Source: an uncultured Spartobacteria bacterium (GTDB taxonomy: Bacteria > Verrucomicrobiota > Verrucomicrobiia > Chthoniobacterales > Terrimicrobiaceae). From it: a stretch of DNA of 64,000 nt. This document shows positions 19,476 through 26,852 of the stretch, in pieces; within the stretch, counting starts at the first letter, position 1, and the number at the start of each line of letters is the position of its first letter. The stretch covers positions 1 through 64,000 of the forward strand of contig CALFPA010000133.1 in the NCBI GenBank assembly GCA_937919825.1, written 5' to 3'. The notes under the pieces are model-generated. The model was not told the DNA's origin and made no database searches. It saw only the letters and a program-made list of their open reading frames with translations. A program made the translations under genes and the position numbers.

Positions 19476-19961
19476 ACGATCGTAACAAAACGCAAGGTCG
19501 CCAATCGGGCTGAAGCTGGAACAACCGGCGAGGGAGTTGTCAGGTTTTGTGTCCTAGGATCCGCTCCAGCCACCAAGTCTGGCCGGTTTACCCCCGCCAA
19601 ACTTGTCGAGGCGCTTCAAGTCGGGCTTCCTTTTCGGGAGTTGCTTGAACTTCAAACCCGCCTCGCCGTGCCGGCGGACAAATTGGCTCCCATGTTGGGG
19701 ATTTCGAAGGCCACATTTCACCGGCGCAAGGGCGGAGCCGCAAAACTCCCCCCCGCCGTTTCCGATCGCGTGGTTCGTTATGCCAGACTTCTCGGGCAGG
19801 CCCTTCAGGTCTTCGGCAATCAGGACTCCGCCAAACAATGGTTGGGGGCTCCCCAATTCGGCCTCGGTGGTGCCGTTCCGTTGGACTACGCCCGAAGTGA
19901 GGTCGGAGCCCGCGAGGTCGAAAACTTGCTCGGTCGCATCGAATACGGTGTCTATTCGTGA
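19470..19961 (+). CDS. Xre/MbcA/ParS-type antitoxin
   Basis: 163 residues. The middle part is a Xre-like helix-turn-helix (KLAPMLGISKATFHRRKG). The C-terminal half carries a DUF2384-type toxin-binding region (VVRYARLLGQALQVFGNQDSAKQWLGAPQFGLGG split over two motifs, and the terminal VENLLGRIEYGVYS). This is the standard antitoxin of RES-domain toxins: it represses its own promoter and blocks the toxin active site with its C terminus. Its stop overlaps the toxin start (GTGA). The coding density of C-ending codons is lower than in neighbours, consistent with acquisition. Confidence 0.9.
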   Translation: MRTIVTKRKVANRAEAGTTGEGVVRFCVLGSAPATKSGRFTPAKLVEALQVGLPFRELLELQTRLAVPADKLAPMLGISKATFHRRKGGAAKLPPAVSDRVVRYARLLGQALQVFGNQDSAKQWLGAPQFGLGGAVPLDYARSEVGAREVENLLGRIEYGVYS

Positions 19962-20416
19962 AGAGGCGTGCTTGGCGGATTGTGAGGGATAGGCATGCGA
20001 CCTCTGCCTTTGATGGCGAGGGAGCCAGACTTTTTGGAGGTCGATGGAACTCGCTCGGAACCCCCGTCGTTTATGCCAGCGGCACGATGGCTCTGGCTGC
20101 ACTCGAGACCCTGGTCCATCTCAATCCTCCCCTGCGATTCCGGTGTGTCTCCATCGAGATGACCTTCGATGATGCGTTGGTTGAAGCGGTGAACCCATCA
20201 ACACTGCCTTCCGATTGGTGCGAGGAACCGCCTCCGCTATCCACTCAAGCCATAGGCGATCTCTGGGTGAAGAAAGCCCGCTCTGCCGTGCTGGAACTCC
20301 CGAGCGTCATCATCCCCTCGGAGACAAACTATCTCATCAACCCCAAGCATCCCGACTTCCGCAAAATCCACATCGGCAAGCCGGTTCCTTTTGCCTTCGA
20401 TTCGAGGTTGATTTGA
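19958..20416 (+). CDS. RES-domain toxin (NAD+-depleting family)
   Basis: 152 residues from GTG 19958, overlapping the antitoxin stop. RES motifs are visible: R29 in GGRWNSLG, Y39 in VVYASG, E50 in ALETLVH, and a C-terminal NYLINPKHPDF segment. Characterised relatives (ParT, MbcT, Res) cleave or phosphorolyse NAD+ or modify phosphoribosyl-pyrophosphate synthetase, stopping growth. The neighbouring antitoxin and length support a complete, potentially active module. Which of these chemistries applies is unknown. Confidence 0.9.
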   Translation: MKRRAWRIVRDRHATSAFDGEGARLFGGRWNSLGTPVVYASGTMALAALETLVHLNPPLRFRCVSIEMTFDDALVEAVNPSTLPSDWCEEPPPLSTQAIGDLWVKKARSAVLELPSVIIPSETNYLINPKHPDFRKIHIGKPVPFAFDSRLI

Positions 20417-20469
20417 GGACAAGGATTCTTCCCGCGACAAGATCGCGAGGATCTGGGTAGGCTACGGCC

Positions 20470-20880
20470 ATGGTTGAAATCTCGATCAAATATCTGGGCG
20501 ACCTCCGGTGTGAGGCGCGGCATGAGCCTTCGGGCACGGTGATCACGACCGATGCGCCGGTGGATAATGAGGGGCGCGGGGAGTCGTTCTCGCCGACCGA
20601 TCTGGCGGCGACTTCGCTGGGGGCTTGCATGCTCACGATCATGGGGATTGCCGCGCGCCGACAGGGGGTGGATCTCGGCGCGACAACGGTCAAGGTGGTG
20701 AAAGAAATGACGCCAAAACCCCCGCGCCGGATTGCGAAGTTGACTGTGGTTTTTACGGTGCCGCTGTCGGCCTCGCATGAGAAACGCGCGATGCTCGAGG
20801 AGGCGGCGAGGAGTTGCCCAGTCCATCTGAGCCTGCATCCCGAGGTGGTGCAGGAAATGCGGTTCGACTGGATCGGTTGA
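20470..20880 (+). CDS. OsmC/Ohr-like family protein
   Basis: 136 residues. The two redox cysteines of the OsmC superfamily are present: C53 in TSLGACMLTIMGIAA and C116 in SCPVHLSL. The FSPTDLAATSLG signature precedes the first. Family members reduce organic hydroperoxides using these cysteines. This one is of the YhfA-like subgroup by length, so the peroxidase substrate is uncertain. It stands 50 bp after the toxin gene and convergent with the HD-domain gene. Together with katG it gives the area a mild oxidative-stress flavour. Confidence 0.88.
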   Translation: MVEISIKYLGDLRCEARHEPSGTVITTDAPVDNEGRGESFSPTDLAATSLGACMLTIMGIAARRQGVDLGATTVKVVKEMTPKPPRRIAKLTVVFTVPLSASHEKRAMLEEAARSCPVHLSLHPEVVQEMRFDWIG

Positions 20881-20886
20881 GACCGC

Positions 20887-22473
20887 TCAGGCGGCGGATT
20901 TTTGTTCGCGTTTTTCGGACTTGGGGGCTTCGTGCTCGTCGCGTTTCGGGTAGGCCACGCGGGCGTGGAGCATGTTGACGAGTGAGAATCGGAAGCTGTC
21001 GGCGATGCGCCAGATTTCGGAAATGGTGAGTGGGGATTCGTCGAGTTGGCCGGAGGCAAGGCGGTTGCGGACGATTGAAGTCACGAGATCATCGATGCGC
21101 TGCGGGGTGGGGCGGTCGAGGCTGCGGGAGGCGCTTTCGATTGAGTCGGCGAGGGAGACGATGGCGGATTCTCGGGTTTGCGGGCGCGGGCCGGGGTAGC
21201 GGAAACTCTCTTCACTCACCTCGGGAATGTCATCCTCGCGGAGGTTCATGATTTTTCCGCCGAGGCGGGCGTCTTCCTGTTGCTGGAGCGCGCGTTGGTA
21301 GAAATACGAAACGGTCGAGGTGCCGTGGTGTTGACGGATGATGTCGATGATTTCGTCGTTGAGCTTGTGCTTGAGGGCGAGGTCCACGCCTTCCTTCACA
21401 TGGGCGACGATGATAAGGGCGCTCATGGTCGGGGTGAGGTCGTCGTGGGGATTTTCGCCTTGGTGGGTGTTCTCGGTGAAATACTGGGGCTTCAAAAGCT
21501 TGCCGATGTCGTGGAAATACGAACCGACTCGGCAGATCGTGGCATTCGCGCCGATGGCTTCGGCGGCGGCTTCGGCGAGGTTGGCGACGGCGAGACTGTG
21601 GTGGTAGGTGCCGGGGGCTTCCATGCTCAGGCGTTTGAGCACGGGGTGGTTGAGATCGGTCATCTCGAGCCAGGAAATGTCGGTCGTGATTTTGAAAAGA
21701 TGCTCAATGATCGGAAGAAGTCCGCTGACGACGACGGCCGTGGCGATGCCGGTGGCGAAGGCCGCAAGACTTTGCCAGCCGACCATGGCCCAATCGGTTT
21801 GCGCGGGGAGTTCCCAAATGATCGGGCCAATCTGGCCGAAGGTGGCGGCAAGAACCCATGTGGCGAGGCCGACATAGACGCCAGCACGGACGAGGCGGCT
21901 CCGGCGGCGGACCTGCAGGGTTACAAAAACGGCGATGAAGCCGGTGATTAATGAGATGACAAGAAAAACGGGATCGATCCGGCCGATCAAAAGTGATCCC
22001 CAGAGGCTCGAAAAAACCGCCGCGTAGAGGCCATGGTTGCGGCCGAGAAGCACCGAAAGAACCAACGGTGCGAAGGCGTAGGGAATGAGCAGCGGGGCGA
22101 GTTGGAGGTCGAGCGCGCCGCTGGCGGCTTGCGACAAAATAATTTTGATAACAAAGAGTTGCGCGAGGAGAATGCCGAAAACCACACCCAACCGCGAGTT
22201 CGTGAGCATTGTTTGCGGGTGGTTGATCCACAACTGCGCCACGGCGGTGACAAAAATCAGAAGGCAGAGCAGAAATTTCTTCGCGGGTTCCTCCTGGATG
22301 CCGGTGAAAATCAAGGCGGCCAAGCCCATGACAAACGCGGCGAGGATGATCGCGCGCATCGTCCAGCCCGTTTCCAGCGCTTCGAAAAACTCACTTTCCT
22401 CAATCGTGCGGCGACGCTTGCCACAATCGCGGCCCTGATCGATCAGGCGCCAGCGTTTAAAAAATCCGAACAT
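20887..22473 (-). CDS. 7TM-HD phosphohydrolase (PgpH/YqfF-like, without extracellular domain)
   Basis: 528 residues. After a short cytosolic start come about seven membrane helices (residues about 38-255) and a cytosolic HD domain (about 275-460) with YHHSLAVANLA, the metal-binding H321-D322 in FHDIGK and a later RQHHGTSTVSYFY. PgpH proteins degrade cyclic-di-AMP. Typical members are about 700 residues, with an extracellular 7TMR-HDED domain between the first and second helices; that domain is missing here. The gene follows phoH on the same strand, the usual phoH-yqfF neighbourhood, but ybeY is not seen. c-di-AMP specificity is inferred from the family. Confidence 0.85.
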   Translation of the reverse strand: MFGFFKRWRLIDQGRDCGKRRRTIEESEFFEALETGWTMRAIILAAFVMGLAALIFTGIQEEPAKKFLLCLLIFVTAVAQLWINHPQTMLTNSRLGVVFGILLAQLFVIKIILSQAASGALDLQLAPLLIPYAFAPLVLSVLLGRNHGLYAAVFSSLWGSLLIGRIDPVFLVISLITGFIAVFVTLQVRRRSRLVRAGVYVGLATWVLAATFGQIGPIIWELPAQTDWAMVGWQSLAAFATGIATAVVVSGLLPIIEHLFKITTDISWLEMTDLNHPVLKRLSMEAPGTYHHSLAVANLAEAAAEAIGANATICRVGSYFHDIGKLLKPQYFTENTHQGENPHDDLTPTMSALIIVAHVKEGVDLALKHKLNDEIIDIIRQHHGTSTVSYFYQRALQQQEDARLGGKIMNLREDDIPEVSEESFRYPGPRPQTRESAIVSLADSIESASRSLDRPTPQRIDDLVTSIVRNRLASGQLDESPLTISEIWRIADSFRFSLVNMLHARVAYPKRDEHEAPKSEKREQKSAA

Positions 22474-22520
22474 GTTAAGAATTATTCAAATGGCCAAAGG
22501 CGGGAGATTCAAGAAGGATT

Positions 22521-23492
22521 TTAAATCCGGCTCTCCCGGGATCCCCGGTGGTCTTTGTAGGCCAAGACGATAGACTGGACCAACGGGTGCCTAACGACAT
22601 CCTTTTCCGAGAAGAAATGCATGCCGATTCCCTGCACATCGCGCAGGGCGGAGGCGGCTTCGACGAGGCCACTGAGTTTGTTGCGCGGCAGGTCGATTTG
22701 GGTGACATCGCCGGTGACGACGCATTTCGACCCGATGCCGAGGCGGGTGAGGAACATGAGCATTTGCTCGGCGGTGGTGTTCTGCGCCTCGTCCAAAATC
22801 ACAAACGAATTGCCGAGTGTGCGGCCGCGCATGTAGGCGAGGGGAGCGATCTCGATAATATTGCGGTCCATGAGCTTCTGAAGTTCCTCGGCTTCGAGTA
22901 GGTCGTGGAGGGCGTCGTAGAGCGGTCGCAGGTAGGGCAGAATTTTTTCCTCAAGCGCGCCGGGCAGGAAACCCAAAGCCTCGCCGGCCTCGACGGCGGG
23001 ACGGGTGAGAACGATGCGTTTGATTTTTTCCTGCTTGAGGGCCGCGACCGCGCAAGCGACGGCGAGGTAGGTTTTTCCGGTTCCGGCGGGGCCGACTCCA
23101 AAGGTGATGTCGTGGCTTTGGATCGATTGGAGGTAGGCTTTCTGGCCGGCGGTGCGCGGAACGACCGGAGGCTTGCGCGGCGAGCAGTGAATTTTCGTTT
23201 CGATCAGGCTTGAGAGCGGTTCGGCGGAAGCATTGGGAGAAGCGGAGTCGAGGGCCTGAAGGAATTCCTGGCGTTGGATCGATACGCCCTGCTTGGCGGC
23301 GGTCTGGAGTTGATCGAAGACGCTGCGCGCGCGGTCGATGGCGGATTTTTCCCCTTCGAACCGAATCCAGCCATCGCGGGCCGTGGCGCGAACTCCGAGC
23401 CGGGCCTCGAGATCCTTGAGGAGCTTGGGATCGCCGGCGTAGAGGGATTGGGCGATCCGGGCGTTTTCGAATTCGAGGGTGAGTGTTTCCAT
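22521..23492 (-). CDS. phoH: PhoH-like ATPase
   Basis: 323 residues from ATG 23492 (an in-frame TTG precedes it). The N-terminal about 110 residues are the small PhoH N domain. The ATPase domain has Walker A (GVGPAGTGKTYLA), Walker B (FVILDEAQNTT) and the sensor VVTGDVTQIDLP. The family is linked to RNA metabolism. It precedes the HD-domain phosphohydrolase, as in many bacteria. Confidence 0.95.
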   Translation of the reverse strand: METLTLEFENARIAQSLYAGDPKLLKDLEARLGVRATARDGWIRFEGEKSAIDRARSVFDQLQTAAKQGVSIQRQEFLQALDSASPNASAEPLSSLIETKIHCSPRKPPVVPRTAGQKAYLQSIQSHDITFGVGPAGTGKTYLAVACAVAALKQEKIKRIVLTRPAVEAGEALGFLPGALEEKILPYLRPLYDALHDLLEAEELQKLMDRNIIEIAPLAYMRGRTLGNSFVILDEAQNTTAEQMLMFLTRLGIGSKCVVTGDVTQIDLPRNKLSGLVEAASALRDVQGIGMHFFSEKDVVRHPLVQSIVLAYKDHRGSRESRI

Positions 23493-23507
23493 CAAAATCT
23501 CGGCGAA

Positions 23508-23930
23508 CTACTTGTAAGCATAAACCAAGGCCCAACCGGTGCGCTCCACGGGGGATTTGTGCACGGTGACGATGGCGTAGTAGGTGCCGGTCTTTTTGGG
23601 GGCGACTTTCGTTGTGACGAGGAATCCCGGGCGGGAGGTGTTCTCACTGACGAGTTGGCCTTCGGAATTGTATATTGCGAGGGAGAGCACGGCTTTTTTC
23701 ACATCCGTGCCGAGGCAGAAGATGTAGTTGTTGCCTTTGAAAAGCTGGGCTTGGATCGCCTGCTTGTCCTTCACTCCGAGGTCGCCTCCCCAAGCGTCCT
23801 CGCGGACATTGAAGCTCTGCTTCACGAAGGGTGTAGCCGCTTCGTAGGCGAACGACAGGGCGTCGTCCACATAGGCAAAAACCGGAGCGAGAGCAAGGAG
23901 GGGGAGGAAAATGAGCAGGGATTTTCTCAC
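23508..23930 (-). CDS. Small secreted protein of unknown function
   Basis: 140 residues from GTG 23930, with a clear signal peptide (MRKSLLIFLPLLALAPVFA, cleavage near residue 19). The mature part is beta-rich (NYIFCLGTDVKKAVLSLAIYN, GTYYAIVTVHKS), with a single cysteine. I do not recognise the family; the pattern resembles small periplasmic beta-sandwich proteins. It starts 5 bp downstream of the stop of the 271-residue secreted protein, so the two are probably one operon and may work together. Confidence 0.75.
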   Translation of the reverse strand: MRKSLLIFLPLLALAPVFAYVDDALSFAYEAATPFVKQSFNVREDAWGGDLGVKDKQAIQAQLFKGNNYIFCLGTDVKKAVLSLAIYNSEGQLVSENTSRPGFLVTTKVAPKKTGTYYAIVTVHKSPVERTGWALVYAYK

Positions 23931-23935
23931 GCGAA

Positions 23936-24751
23936 TCAGGCTCCCTTGCCGGTGATCGAAATGACGGTATCGCGGGTCATTTCATTGATTTTCTGCACAT
24001 TGTCCAAGGAAATAGTGTTGCCGTCCTTCGCTCCGATGAGAGGACGAATTTCCTTGAGCATCTTGCGGACGCGAACCACGAAGCGGTCGTTCGATAGGCG
24101 TTTGCTGGAGAGGGTGCCGAGTTGTTTGGAAAAATACTCCAGCAGGAGAGGTTGGTGGAGGAGTTCCGCGCTGTCGGGGGTGTAGGTCTTGCGAACGATC
24201 GAGGTCAGAACCTCGGTGCCGCGAATCCAGCCGCCCATGCTCACGAGTTGGGCGAGTTCGTTGTCGCCGAGCTCCTCCATGGCGCCTTTCACATCTTGGA
24301 GCGCGCCGTCGAATTCCTTCCGCACAGCCTGCCAATCCTTCACCTCGGCTTTGTCGGTGATGCTCTTCGCCCGCTCAAGCACGGCTTTTTCGACATTGAT
24401 CGCCTTCGAGAGGGAGAGGACACGCCGGCCGATTTCCTTCACGCGCTCGGGGTCCTCGGCCTCCACGGCCACGAAACCCTCAGCGATCACGGTCCCAAGA
24501 AGCAGGGCGACTTGAGCGCGGTTGCCGGTTTGTTTTCCCAAATTCTCCCGCTGCTCGCCGCGCCAGTTCGGGTTGCCGAGTTTGTCGAGCACGCCGAAAA
24601 CCTCGCTGGGCACGGGAACGACGACATCGTCGATGGATTGGGCGGGAAACTCGGAGAGGTCGATGGAGTCGGCGGGCTTTTGGGCCGTGCAAACGCCGTT
24701 CATGGCCACCACGCAGAGAAGGGCGGTCACTGTTTTCGATAGGGTCGGCAT
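23936..24751 (-). CDS. Secreted helical protein of unknown function
   Basis: 271 residues from ATG 24751, with a signal peptide (LSKTVTALLCVVAMNGVCTAQ). The mature protein is mostly helical and charged, with long amphipathic stretches (RVKEIGRRVLSLSKAINVEKAV; KEFDGALQDVKGAMEEL). I do not recognise the family. A GTG at 24778, nine codons upstream with GGAG just before it, is an alternative start that would still give a signal peptide. It is divergent from the heptose kinase gene and followed closely by another secreted unknown. Confidence 0.72.
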   Translation of the reverse strand: MPTLSKTVTALLCVVAMNGVCTAQKPADSIDLSEFPAQSIDDVVVPVPSEVFGVLDKLGNPNWRGEQRENLGKQTGNRAQVALLLGTVIAEGFVAVEAEDPERVKEIGRRVLSLSKAINVEKAVLERAKSITDKAEVKDWQAVRKEFDGALQDVKGAMEELGDNELAQLVSMGGWIRGTEVLTSIVRKTYTPDSAELLHQPLLLEYFSKQLGTLSSKRLSNDRFVVRVRKMLKEIRPLIGAKDGNTISLDNVQKINEMTRDTVISITGKGA

Positions 24752-24815
24752 TTTCAAAATTGAGCGTTGTTGTGCCACTGGTCTCCGGATAGAAAACTCG
24801 GTCGCTGAATCTGGT

Positions 24816-25820
24816 ATGAATCCCGAAAGATTACAACATCTTCTTCAGGCCGCAAAAGGCCGCCGCCTCCTCGTCATTGGCGATGTGATGCTCGATGAAT
24901 TCGTGTGGGGCAAAGTCTCCCGCATCTCGCCGGAGGCCCCGGTGCCGGTCGTCGAGGTTCACGAGGAAACTTGCTACCCCGGCGGTGCGGCGAATGTCGC
25001 CCGCAACCTCAGCCCATTCTGCGCGGAGGTTCATTTGTGCGGCCTCGTCGGCAGCGACTCGCACGCCGAAAAACTCCGCAGCCTGCTCGCCGCCGAGAGG
25101 ATTTCCACTAGCGCCCTCGTCGCCGATCCCACGCGCTCGACGATTGTAAAAACCCGCATCGTCGCCCGCCAGCAACAGGTCGTGCGCGTGGACCGCGAAC
25201 GCCGCAGCCCGGTGGGCGTCGAGGTTTTGGAGCGGGCCTGCGCGGCGATCGAGGAGCTTTTGCCGCAGATGGACGCCGTAATTTTCGAGGATTACGGGAA
25301 GGGTTTTCTCGGCCAGGAACTCAAAGACCGCGCGACCCAAATGGCCCGTCAGGCCGGGAAGTATCTCTCGGCAGACCCCAACCCCACGAACCCGCTCGAC
25401 TGGCGCGGGGTCGATCTGTTGAAACCCAACCGCTCCGAGGCTTTCGCTATGGCCGGCCTGCAGGATCCCGGCGCCGCCGAGAATCCCCTCAATGACCTGC
25501 CTCTCCTCGAAACCGGCTCGATTCTTTTGAAAAAATGGGACCTCGCCTCGTTGCTGGTCACGCTCGGCGAGCACGGCATGATCCTCTTTCGTTGCGGCGC
25601 GGAGCCGTATCACACGCCCACGCGGGCGAGGGAGGTTTTCGATGTTTCGGGCGCGGGCGACACGGCCATCGCGCTCTACACTCTGGCGATTTGCGCCGGG
25701 GCCACGCCCGCCGAGGCGGCGGAAATTTCCAACTACGCCAGCGGCGTCGTCGTCGCCAAACTCGGCACCGCCACGCTCACCGCGCAGGAGTTGACCGAGG
25801 CGTTTCACAACCATGGGTAA
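24816..25820 (+). CDS. hldE: D-glycero-beta-D-manno-heptose-7-phosphate kinase
   Basis: 334 residues, matching only the kinase half (RfaE1) of bifunctional HldE; the cytidylyltransferase half is not encoded here. PfkB-type signatures: GDVMLDEFVWG, PGGAANVARNL, and the C-terminal VSGAGDTAIALY with catalytic D282. It makes heptose 1,7-bisphosphate for the lipopolysaccharide core. The stop lies inside the start of the heptose bisphosphatase gene (8-bp overlap), matching their consecutive reactions. Confidence 0.93.
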   Translation: MNPERLQHLLQAAKGRRLLVIGDVMLDEFVWGKVSRISPEAPVPVVEVHEETCYPGGAANVARNLSPFCAEVHLCGLVGSDSHAEKLRSLLAAERISTSALVADPTRSTIVKTRIVARQQQVVRVDRERRSPVGVEVLERACAAIEELLPQMDAVIFEDYGKGFLGQELKDRATQMARQAGKYLSADPNPTNPLDWRGVDLLKPNRSEAFAMAGLQDPGAAENPLNDLPLLETGSILLKKWDLASLLVTLGEHGMILFRCGAEPYHTPTRAREVFDVSGAGDTAIALYTLAICAGATPAEAAEISNYASGVVVAKLGTATLTAQELTEAFHNHG

Positions 25821-26343
25821 CCGCCGCGCGGTATTCCTCGATCGCGATGGCACGGTGATGGAGGAGGTGAACTACTGCAACGACCCCAAGACCGTGCGGG
25901 TTTTCCCGGGAGCCCTCGAGGCGCTCCAGCGTCTGCGCCAAGCGGGCTGGATCACGATTGTCGTGACGAACCAAAGCGGCCTCTCGAAAGGCAAAATCAC
26001 GCCCGAGCAATACGAGGCGGTGAATGCCGAATTCCTCCGTCAACTCCCCGGCGCCATCGATGCGGTGTATTTCGCGCCCGACCATCCCGAAAATCCCACC
26101 CCCCGCCGCAAGCCCGGGACTGGAATGCTCGAGGAGGCCGCGCGGGAATTTGGGATCGACCTTTCACAGAGTTGGATGATCGGTGACAAGGCGATCGATG
26201 TGGAATGCGGCCGCCGCGCCGGTTGCCAAACGATCCTCGTCCGCACCGGCTACGGCGCGAACCTTGAAAATACCGGCGCCGACTTCGTGCACGAGGGGAT
26301 CGTCACCGCCTTGGAGAGGATCAGTGACCTCAATCTGGGGTAA
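25813..26343 (+). CDS. gmhB: D,D-heptose 1,7-bisphosphate phosphatase (HAD family)
   Basis: 176 residues. HAD motifs: the nucleophile pair in FLDRDGTV, the threonine/serine motif VVTNQSG, a lysine in RRKPGTGM, and GDKAIDVECG. The enzyme removes the C7 phosphate of heptose bisphosphate, the step after the kinase it overlaps. Most GmhB proteins have a zinc loop with cysteines and a histidine before RKP; here the loop reads PDHPENPTPRRKP without cysteines, so it would be a zinc-free form. Confidence 0.9.
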   Translation: MGNRRAVFLDRDGTVMEEVNYCNDPKTVRVFPGALEALQRLRQAGWITIVVTNQSGLSKGKITPEQYEAVNAEFLRQLPGAIDAVYFAPDHPENPTPRRKPGTGMLEEAAREFGIDLSQSWMIGDKAIDVECGRRAGCQTILVRTGYGANLENTGADFVHEGIVTALERISDLNLG

Positions 26344-26344
26344 T

Positions 26345-26809
26345 TTATTTTTCCGCCGCCTTCGGTGCGACGAAGCCTGAGATCAAAAATAAAATGGCCG
26401 CCACGCAGATGCAGGAGTCGGCGACATTGAAGGCCGGCCAGTGCCCATACCACGGCAGGATCACATCAAGGAAATCGACGACATAGCCGTGGAGGAGGCG
26501 GTCGGTGAGGTTGCCGACAATCCCGCTTGCGAGCAGCGCGGCGCCGAGGCGGCTCGGGGCGTCCAGAAAGCATCCACGCCGCGCCATCATGGCGACCGCC
26601 ACGAGCGCGACCGAAGCGAGCCCGATGAAAAAGGCGTTGTTGTCTTTCATCATCCCAAACGCCGCGCCGGTGTTGTGAACCTGCACCAGATTAAAAAATC
26701 CAGGAATGACCTCGATGGTCACATGGGTCGGAATGTTGGCGAGGACCAGAAATTTCGTGATCTGGTCGAGGATGTAGAGCGGCAGCGCCAAAAAAAGAAC
26801 CAACCTCAT
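26345..26809 (-). CDS. lspA: Lipoprotein signal peptidase
   Basis: 154 residues with four membrane helices. It cleaves signal peptides of diacylated prolipoproteins. The two catalytic aspartates are seen in GNLTDRLLHGYVVDF and FNVADS, and the N-terminal DQ-TK pair (LDQITKFLV) and HNTGAAFG are typical. It lies just downstream of ileS on the same strand, the classic ileS-lspA order, separated by 43 bp that hold a CTCCGTG repeat. The stop is 1 bp from the stop of the convergent heptose phosphatase gene. Confidence 0.96.
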   Translation of the reverse strand: MRLVLFLALPLYILDQITKFLVLANIPTHVTIEVIPGFFNLVQVHNTGAAFGMMKDNNAFFIGLASVALVAVAMMARRGCFLDAPSRLGAALLASGIVGNLTDRLLHGYVVDFLDVILPWYGHWPAFNVADSCICVAAILFLISGFVAPKAAEK

Positions 26810-26822
26810 AAAGAATTCATCA

Positions 26823-26852
26823 CTCCGTGTTCTCTGTGTCCTCTGTGGTCAA
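26823..26852 (+). repeat. CTCCGTGNN repeat, three degenerate units
   Basis: CTCCGTG-TT-CTCTGTG-TC-CTCTGTG-GTCAAT fills the short gap between ileS and lspA. It keeps the nine-base period and the trailing GT(T/C)AA of the other copies. Confidence 0.7.
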
